Under the pieces are notes generated by a model, which saw only the letters and a list, made by a program, of their open reading frames with translations, was not told the origin of the DNA and searched no databases. The translations under genes were made by a program, and so were the position numbers. Below, piece after piece: positions 7,501 to 9,926 of a stretch of DNA of 9,926 nucleotides (positions are counted from its first letter, which is position 1; the number at the start of each line of letters is the position of its first letter). Source of the stretch: Deltaproteobacteria bacterium (lineage in GTDB: Bacteria > Desulfobacterota > Desulfovibrionia > Desulfovibrionales > Desulfovibrionaceae); NCBI GenBank assembly GCA_031253875.1, contig JAIRVN010000043.1:1-9926 (forward strand), in the 5' to 3' direction.

Positions 7501-9101
7501 TCCGTAAAGATATGAGCTGACGTGCCGCCGTCGGAAAATTGCCGCAACGCGTCTGCAATCGCTGCGGGAGTGGGCTCGTGGACAATAAGACGTTTTTTCA
7601 GGAGATCGCGATGAAAGGTGGCGGTATAGGCAATGTCATAGTAGTTTTCTGTGGCGGTTTTTTGCAGAACGCCGGCATACGCGCCAGCTAGAGCGCGCAA
7701 TGCGGCGTCCGTTTTAGCTGACAGCCGAAGCGGCGGGATGGAAAAACTGCCGCCGCGCTTGCGAACAACGCGCGGATGAAACTCCCGTACTATCACATGG
7801 GCATTGATGCCCCCAAAACCAAAAGAGTTCACCGCAGCGGTGAGCGGTTGTCCGTCACTTCTATCCAAGGGCGTATATTCGCTGATAAATCTTATGTTAA
7901 GGGCACGAAAATCTATATTGGGGTTTGGCGTATATGTAAACGGCGCTGGGGGCAGGGCACGGTTTTTCAACGCCAGCACGGCCTTGGCCAGCCCGGCCAT
8001 GCCCGCTGCCGGTTCCATATGGCCCAAGTTGGCTTTTACCGAACTGACAAGTAAAGGATGGACGCGCTCTATGCCGTAGACAGCGCCGATGGATGCCGCT
8101 TCCACAGGATCGCCCACAGCGGTGCCGGTGCCATGGGCTTCTACAAAATCGACCGCATGCGGAGAAAGTCCGCTTCTGGTCAACACGTCGCGCATGAGCT
8201 GCGTCTGCCCCGCCACACTGGGAATGGTGATGCCCGTCTTTCGCGATCCGTCAGCATTGATGCCGCTTGCCACGAGCACGGCATGAACGGGATCACCGTC
8301 AGCAAGCGCTTTTGACAAGGGTTTGAGCAGAAAAACAGCGCCGCCCTCCGAGCGCACATATCCGTTAGCCGCCGCGTCAAACGGCCTGCAATGCCCGTCC
8401 GGCGACAGCATGGAGGCCCTGCTGAATCCTACAAAGGAATAGGGATGCAGGAGCAAGTTGACTCCCCCTACAAGGGCGACGGGGACCTCGCCGGAACGTA
8501 TGGCCTGGCAGGCATAGTGCAACGCCACCAGCGAAGCGGAACAGGCTGTATCTATGGATAGAGACGGGCCGTGCAAATCGAAAACATAGGCCAATCTGTT
8601 GGCGGCTATGCTGAGCGTATTGCCGGTCATGGAGTGAGAGGACATGCTCGCCAGATCTTCCAGTGCGGACAAGCCATAGTCCAGACTGGAGATGCCCACA
8701 TACACGCCGCATTTGGAACCCGCCAGCGTCCGGGGAAGGATCCCGGCATTCTCCATGGCTTCATAAGCCAACTCCAGCAAAAGGCGCTGCTGGGGGTCAA
8801 GCCAGGCCGCTTCACGCGGCGATATGCCAAAAAAATCGGCATCAAACTTTTCAATATCCGGCAGCACGCCCGCCGAAAAGGTTACGCTTCGCCCAGGCTC
8901 AGTGCGATCGTCGTGCTGCAATTCCCGAACAGGCCATCGCTCTTCGGGGATTTGCGTAATGCAGCTTTTTCCATTTTTCAGCGTGTCCCAAAGTGTCTGT
9001 TCATCCAGAATATGTCCGGGAAAACGCAAAGCAAAGCCGATAATGGCTACACCAGCATCTGGGTGTGCTTTTTTCCTAGTGCTGTTTTTGTAAGCGCTCA
9101 C
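1581..9101 (-). CDS. Iterative highly reducing type I polyketide/fatty-acid synthase, KS-AT-DH-(cMT)-ER-KR-ACP (RkpA/WcbR-like)
   Basis: This 2506-residue protein is a one-module megasynthase with every reducing domain. KS (about 15-440) has Cys187 in DTACSAS, His323 in EAHGTGT and His361 in NLGHMEP. AT (about 545-840) has GHSMGE with Ser634 and YAFHS with His738, suggesting malonyl-CoA. DH (about 903-1175) has His934 and the DACFH pair Asp1094/His1098. A C-methyltransferase-like region (about 1215-1560) has a degenerate SAM loop but keeps His1461 in HVLH. A structural pseudo-KR segment (about 1570-1705) precedes ER (about 1755-2082; HGAAGGVG at 1904). Catalytic KR (about 2104-2285) has TGGLSGFG, Ser2240, Tyr2253, Asn2257 and FDD. 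ACP (about 2375-2455) has phosphopantetheine Ser2416 in GMDSL. About 50 residues follow and there is no thioesterase. Start is GTG at 9101: an in-frame TGA lies three codons upstream and AGGGAG lies 11 bases before it. Likely product is a long, fully reduced acyl-ACP passed to the AOS. Architecture matches RkpA/WcbR of capsule loci and fungal Fum1; the exact product is unknown. Confidence 0.96.
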   Translation of the reverse strand: MSAYKNSTRKKAHPDAGVAIIGFALRFPGHILDEQTLWDTLKNGKSCITQIPEERWPVRELQHDDRTEPGRSVTFSAGVLPDIEKFDADFFGISPREAAWLDPQQRLLLELAYEAMENAGILPRTLAGSKCGVYVGISSLDYGLSALEDLASMSSHSMTGNTLSIAANRLAYVFDLHGPSLSIDTACSASLVALHYACQAIRSGEVPVALVGGVNLLLHPYSFVGFSRASMLSPDGHCRPFDAAANGYVRSEGGAVFLLKPLSKALADGDPVHAVLVASGINADGSRKTGITIPSVAGQTQLMRDVLTRSGLSPHAVDFVEAHGTGTAVGDPVEAASIGAVYGIERVHPLLVSSVKANLGHMEPAAGMAGLAKAVLALKNRALPPAPFTYTPNPNIDFRALNIRFISEYTPLDRSDGQPLTAAVNSFGFGGINAHVIVREFHPRVVRKRGGSFSIPPLRLSAKTDAALRALAGAYAGVLQKTATENYYDIAYTATFHRDLLKKRLIVHEPTPAAIADALRQFSDGGTSAHIFTEEALPESGDTAFIYSGNGAQWIGMGRVLLGESPDFARVMTELDTSMRPMSGFSLLEALQDERPDLLDDTTICQPLLFAIQVAVTMLLREFGVVPKAVMGHSMGEIAAAWAAGALDREQAIRVICARSQTQGLTRGTGRMAAVGLSEKAARKLIKELDIADVEITGINSPQNVTLSGGMKNLSRIGEHAAIQGYFFHPLDLDYAFHSASMDAIHSVLLEKLQGLSPSQSASATFVSSVTGKACSGEELDSEYWWRNVRCPVRFHDAVGTLLRLGCRIFVEIGPHAVLRRYISECAASFDARARVLPTLLRSDDGMNRIVETAMRTYAVANHMGIGAFFPYKGVRVNLPTYPWQKERYWHPKTVECIPERRRTHPLLGWRLDVAETAWENILDPAVQQWLHDHKVGSAIVFPGAGYVEMALAAAQAWLGGEHLVVEALDIVSPMVFDGDNPLCVRCLLDPRDGDFRILSRPRLSAGGWNQHASGCVLSAAGRVPSANMAALPDDAMRVDGTSLYTMASALGLDYGPAFRAVESVRVAGDAVEVHCDPDMEYGDGYYLPPAALDACFHSLVALHGADTDFKKITAFLPIGAGRVERCRQGDVSRIRARVRRSGLRSLTADFELLDDAGNLLAKASECRFQAMSPTRREKRISSWKAVSRLSPHPVDCLSTRTPSTNTLAERLKIVFTGNGHEREKWYTQTLPLLEAMALSFALEAFRDLPGDTSSLLPNAAYAQWLERLLLNEGLLRVDGDRLIVVEDEELLSADAIWQNLLRDAPECLPQLILLGRVGLRLKNLLLGRIDSRGLLEEIRNASVAAGLQHTDPTYLGTRTAIKELITHIASDWPEGRRLRVLEFSGFACDLTETLGNVLAEDCFQHALALSDPAGFEQAVIRYEKHAAVTVTRLEASQLALGDEAGMPELFDVVILRHVLHRAVDIRSVLAQVRRKTAPGGIVLLAERYPDWSADFLEGLDPAWWRQSATIPEEHVSSLLSPAAWKRALAQEGFVDCRVCTEPDAGALAEGAYIVLAKRPQEDSIVLPTPPAASWLLLADDASAPLAAELRGRLKSMDQRVVLTLGVQESHAEDFAHVVFMRGADDLPDAAPKTLSSLLGYARELADASEAGSRLWIVTRGGAPVLDLPATGTPSPAQCAVWGFGRVVMNEYPGLQCTLVDVPGTSSAALTAAKLEKEFLYPDGCNEILLAPDARYALMLREDAGSVSPKMERPERFRLDFAASGQLRNLVWLAASARIPAPGEIEARIMSVGLNFRDVMLTMGLLPDYAVENGFAGATLGLEFSGVVTKVGDGVRDFAPGDAVVGFAPACFASHVVTPASAVTRLPEQWDFAATATAPTAFFTAYYSLKYLALLQPGEKVLIHGAAGGVGLAAIQAARHLRAEIYATAGSDEKRDFLRLLGIRNIFDSRSLSFERDILTATNGEGVDAVLNSLAGEAMRRSIATLKPFGRFIELGKRDFVENTILGLRPFKNNISYFAVDADQLLTGRPQLAADVFREIMELFREGIFTPLPYLAFPADQAADAFRIMQQARHVGKIVVSCDEAPPINVPPQGASRHPVLDGASTWLITGGLSGFGLATARRLADLGVRRLVLVGRRGRETSGADNVIAEFAARGAEACAEACDIADAEAVAALIRRVREAMPPIRGIVHAAAVFDDRVLARLDAQSLEAVLSPKLAGAWHLHKATLNQPLDHFILYSSVSAALGNPGQAGYSAANTGLEGLTLLRRRMGLPASCVAWGPIGDTGYLARNEAVKKSLEQHLGRSALTSAEALEQFDAILADNACPRILANLDWGLVGRRLSQTAKSRFALVLRGANALEFAENFGDIQSLIAGKTSDEIREIVRGMIIGEVAKVLSLGVERIDPGRTLQSLGMDSLMAVELAAGLEQRFGIHLPAMMLQDAPTIDKVAVRITAKLAGGDHAEEDGAMAGGLMELARRHGEALSEHEAAAMIAQARRSTHSVKEHS

Positions 9102-9110
9102 AGGGCATCA

Positions 9111-9117
9111 CGCTCCC
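9111..9117 (-). promoter_or_regulatory. Ribosome binding site deciding the GTG start of the PKS
   Basis: Read on the minus strand, GCAGGGAGCG precedes the GTG at 9101 with about 11 bases between AGGGAG and the start. An in-frame TGA lies just upstream (three codons before the GTG), and no in-frame ATG occurs between the GTG and the KS core. The GTG is therefore the best-supported start despite a slightly long spacer. Confidence 0.6.
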
Positions 9118-9160
9118 TGCGACTGGGAAAGCCATCGTCGATCGCCATGGCCGGAAAAAG

Positions 9161-9194
9161 AAAAAAAACCGCCCTGACAAAACATTGCCAAGAC
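9161..9194 (-). terminator. Stem-loop plus U-tract in the PKS leader: putative attenuator or intrinsic terminator
   Basis: On the minus strand GUCUUGGCAA (9194-9185) can pair with UUGUCAGGGC (9180-9171) around a UGUU loop. That gives ten pairs, three of them G-U. Two G residues and then eight U residues follow (9168-9161), and after one C five more U's. The structure sits after the predicted sigma-54 start site and before the PKS GTG, so it would act on the operon's own leader transcript. Stability is moderate because of the wobbles. It could instead be a relic terminator of a lost upstream gene. Confidence 0.4.
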
Positions 9195-9209
9195 TGCTTT
9201 CGTAGCAGT
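9193..9209. repeat. Perfect 6-bp inverted repeat in the PKS leader
   Basis: ACTGCT (9193-9198) and AGCAGT (9204-9209) flank a five-base loop, giving a small hairpin on either strand. In the minus-strand leader it comes immediately before the U-tract stem-loop and shares two bases with the foot of that stem. The two hairpins form a tandem pair; no regulator can be named. Confidence 0.5.
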
Positions 9210-9231
9210 AAGTATGTAGAGTTTAAGAGAG

Positions 9232-9248
9232 AGCAAGGGCTGTGCCAA
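9232..9248 (-). promoter_or_regulatory. Sigma-54 (RpoN) -24/-12 promoter driving the PKS-AOS-export operon
   Basis: The minus strand reads TTGGCACAGCCCTTGCT. Against the RpoN consensus TGGCACGN4TTGCW only the base after TGGCAC differs (A for G). The invariant GG (9246-9245) and GC (9234-9233) are separated by exactly ten bases, the required spacing. With -12 at 9233, transcription should begin near 9221-9222, leaving a leader of about 120 bases before the GTG at 9101. RpoN promoters need an ATP-dependent enhancer-binding activator, so expression of this lipid/capsule operon is probably tightly signal-dependent. Confidence 0.8.
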
Positions 9249-9590
9249 GTTCACATTACGGCATGACTCGCGAACGTCGGAAAAAAAGAGCGGTGGGCTT
9301 GCTCCGAGATAAGTAACTCTCAAAAGTCTCCCCATCATCCGTCGTTTTCCACATAGACGGCATGCTATGTCGACACGTTACAAAATCCTCTCCCTGTCTC
9401 GTTCATACGCTAGCAGGACGCATACGCCAAAATTACTGAAAACGCAAGATATGTTTCGCATGGTTGTCGGTACTGCAGTGATATGCAAATTGATCCTGCA
9501 TGGCAGAAATACGGCAAATTTGTCGCGTTGTTATGGCAGTATATAGAAAATATTCTTACAGGCTATTCATGTTTTCGAGGCCGACCGGCA
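9249..9590. other. AT-richer non-coding stretch upstream of the operon
   Basis: No reading frame here looks protein-like in either direction. The stretch includes the palindromes described at 9351-9375 and otherwise shows no RNA gene, direct-repeat array or insertion-sequence end that I can support. It separates the sigma-54 promoter from the recombinase fragment on its right and is visibly poorer in G and C than the coding DNA to its left. Confidence 0.5.
9351..9375. promoter_or_regulatory. Overlapping palindromes, candidate enhancer-binding-protein site for the sigma-54 promoter
   Basis: ACATAG (9351-9356) and CTATGT (9365-9370) form an inverted repeat with an eight-base spacer. It overlaps a perfect 8-base palindrome, TGTCGACA (9368-9375). 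The pair lies about 105-130 bp upstream of the -24 element, the usual distance for an upstream activator sequence. This is positional inference; short palindromes also occur by chance. Confidence 0.3.
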
Positions 9591-9839
9591 CCGGGACGGG
9601 CGCCGGCGATCTTGCGGCACAAATCGCCCATTACTACGGCTATCTATTTGAAGTCATTGGGTCTGGAAGAGACGCGCGGGGCTTTGGATGCCTTGGCAGA
9701 CCGTTTCCGAACCGTTTCCAGAGAAAAGACCAAGGTTGTTTACTTTCAACAAAAAGACAGCCCCATACAGGCGAAGGTCTGTGTACAATCCGGCAGTGGG
9801 GCAAAAGCCGATGTCAAGCTGCGGCGCAAATCCGTATAG
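9591..9839 (+). pseudogene. C-terminal fragment of a tyrosine recombinase (phage-type integrase)
   Basis: The plus-strand frame ending at TAG 9837-9839 contains APAILRHKSPITTAIYLKSL followed by GLEETRGALDALADRF. The His of LRHKS and the Tyr of IYL are nine residues apart, the spacing in 'LGHxSxxTTxxYxH' of tyrosine recombinases. There they are the last catalytic His and the nucleophilic Tyr. The frame stays open upstream to ATG 9483, but residues before about 9590 no longer resemble a recombinase. The catalytic domain with its first Arg-Lys-His/Arg residues is missing in all three plus frames, so this is a truncated, probably dead copy. Its tail (after about 9715) is basic and unremarkable. 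It faces away from the capsule operon. The left edge of the homology is approximate. Confidence 0.6.
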
Positions 9840-9896
9840 GATAATAGAGTCAGAGGCGGGGGGACGGAAATGCAAACCGTTTCCGACAAAGACAGC

Positions 9897-9926
9897 GGAG
9901 AGGCGTGATTGCTCACGCCCCTCCTT
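9897..9926 (+). terminator. Terminator-like hairpin at the window edge, downstream of the recombinase remnant
   Basis: GGAGAGGCGTGA (9897-9908) pairs with TCACGCCCCTCC (9913-9924) around a TTGC loop, with a single A-C mismatch in a 12-base stem. Two T residues follow and then the window ends, so the length of the U-tract cannot be judged. It is well placed to end transcription of the plus-strand recombinase. No T-run follows it on the minus strand. Confidence 0.5.

Noticed and set aside
9098..9148. 16-codon leader frame (ATG 9148) whose TGA overlaps the PKS GTG
   Set aside because: The overlap would suit translational coupling, but the ATG has no Shine-Dalgarno sequence (it is preceded by a U/C-rich run), so it is likely chance.
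9160..9180. RfaH-type ops element (GGCGGTAGC) in the leader
   Set aside because: Only GGCGGT matches; the rest is a T-run, so the ops signature is absent.
9282..9305. Weak hairpin (GAGC/GCTC, nine-base loop) followed by seven T's on the minus strand, upstream of the promoter
   Set aside because: The stem is only four to five pairs with a large loop, and no gene upstream needs terminating.
9108..9338. 76-codon minus-strand frame in the upstream region
   Set aside because: It runs straight through the sigma-54 promoter and the leader hairpins, its phenylalanines come from the U-tract, and no ribosome site precedes the ATG.
9520..9547. Sigma-70-like TTGTCG-N16-TATAGA on the plus strand before the recombinase fragment
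   Set aside because: Each hexamer matches the consensus at four of six positions in AT-rich DNA, which is expected by chance, and the downstream gene is a remnant.

Overview
The window holds one compact operon on the minus strand, read right to left, followed upstream by a long control region and the remnant of a mobile element. The operon has three genes. The first is a giant single-module type I polyketide/fatty-acid synthase of 2506 residues (1581-9101). The second is a PLP-dependent alpha-oxoamine synthase (AOS) of 440 residues (259-1581). The third is the 5' end of a polysaccharide-export outer-membrane lipoprotein of the Wza/BexD/KpsD type (1-246, cut by the window edge). The first two genes overlap by one base (TAATG). 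The third starts 12 bases after the second stops, so all three are probably co-transcribed and partly translationally coupled.

The combination resembles the RkpA/RkpG pair of rhizobial K-antigen loci and the WcbR/WcbT pair of Burkholderia capsule loci. In those loci a multidomain fatty-acid-synthase-like protein and a BioF/Kbl-like acyltransferase are needed for capsule production or secretion, presumably by making an unusual lipid. It also resembles the fungal Fum1/Fum8 logic, where a highly reducing PKS chain is released by an AOS enzyme onto an amino acid. My reading is that the synthase builds a long, fully reduced acyl chain on its ACP. Because it has no thioesterase, the AOS enzyme removes the chain by decarboxylative condensation with an amino acid, giving a sphingoid-like aminoketone. 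That lipid would serve capsule assembly or anchoring, and the capsule would leave through the export lipoprotein. The domains and gene order are visible; the product and its role are inferred.

Upstream of the synthase (9102-9590) the DNA is visibly more AT-rich and mostly non-coding. It contains a near-perfect sigma-54 (-24/-12) promoter pointing into the operon. Between that promoter and the GTG start lie two tandem hairpins, the second followed by a U-tract (a possible leader attenuator). About 105-130 bp upstream of the -24 element are palindromic sequences that could bind an enhancer-binding protein. Beyond this, on the plus strand, is a C-terminal fragment of a tyrosine recombinase (about 9591-9839), followed by a terminator-like hairpin at the window edge. 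This suggests the capsule/lipid locus lies next to a decayed integrated element.

The organism is a Gram-negative bacterium: it has an outer-membrane export lipoprotein and sigma-54 control. Moderate-to-high GC and the recombinase style would suit a deltaproteobacterium such as a Desulfovibrio relative, but that is a weak guess. The synthase's C-methyltransferase domain has lost its glycine-rich SAM loop and is probably inactive.
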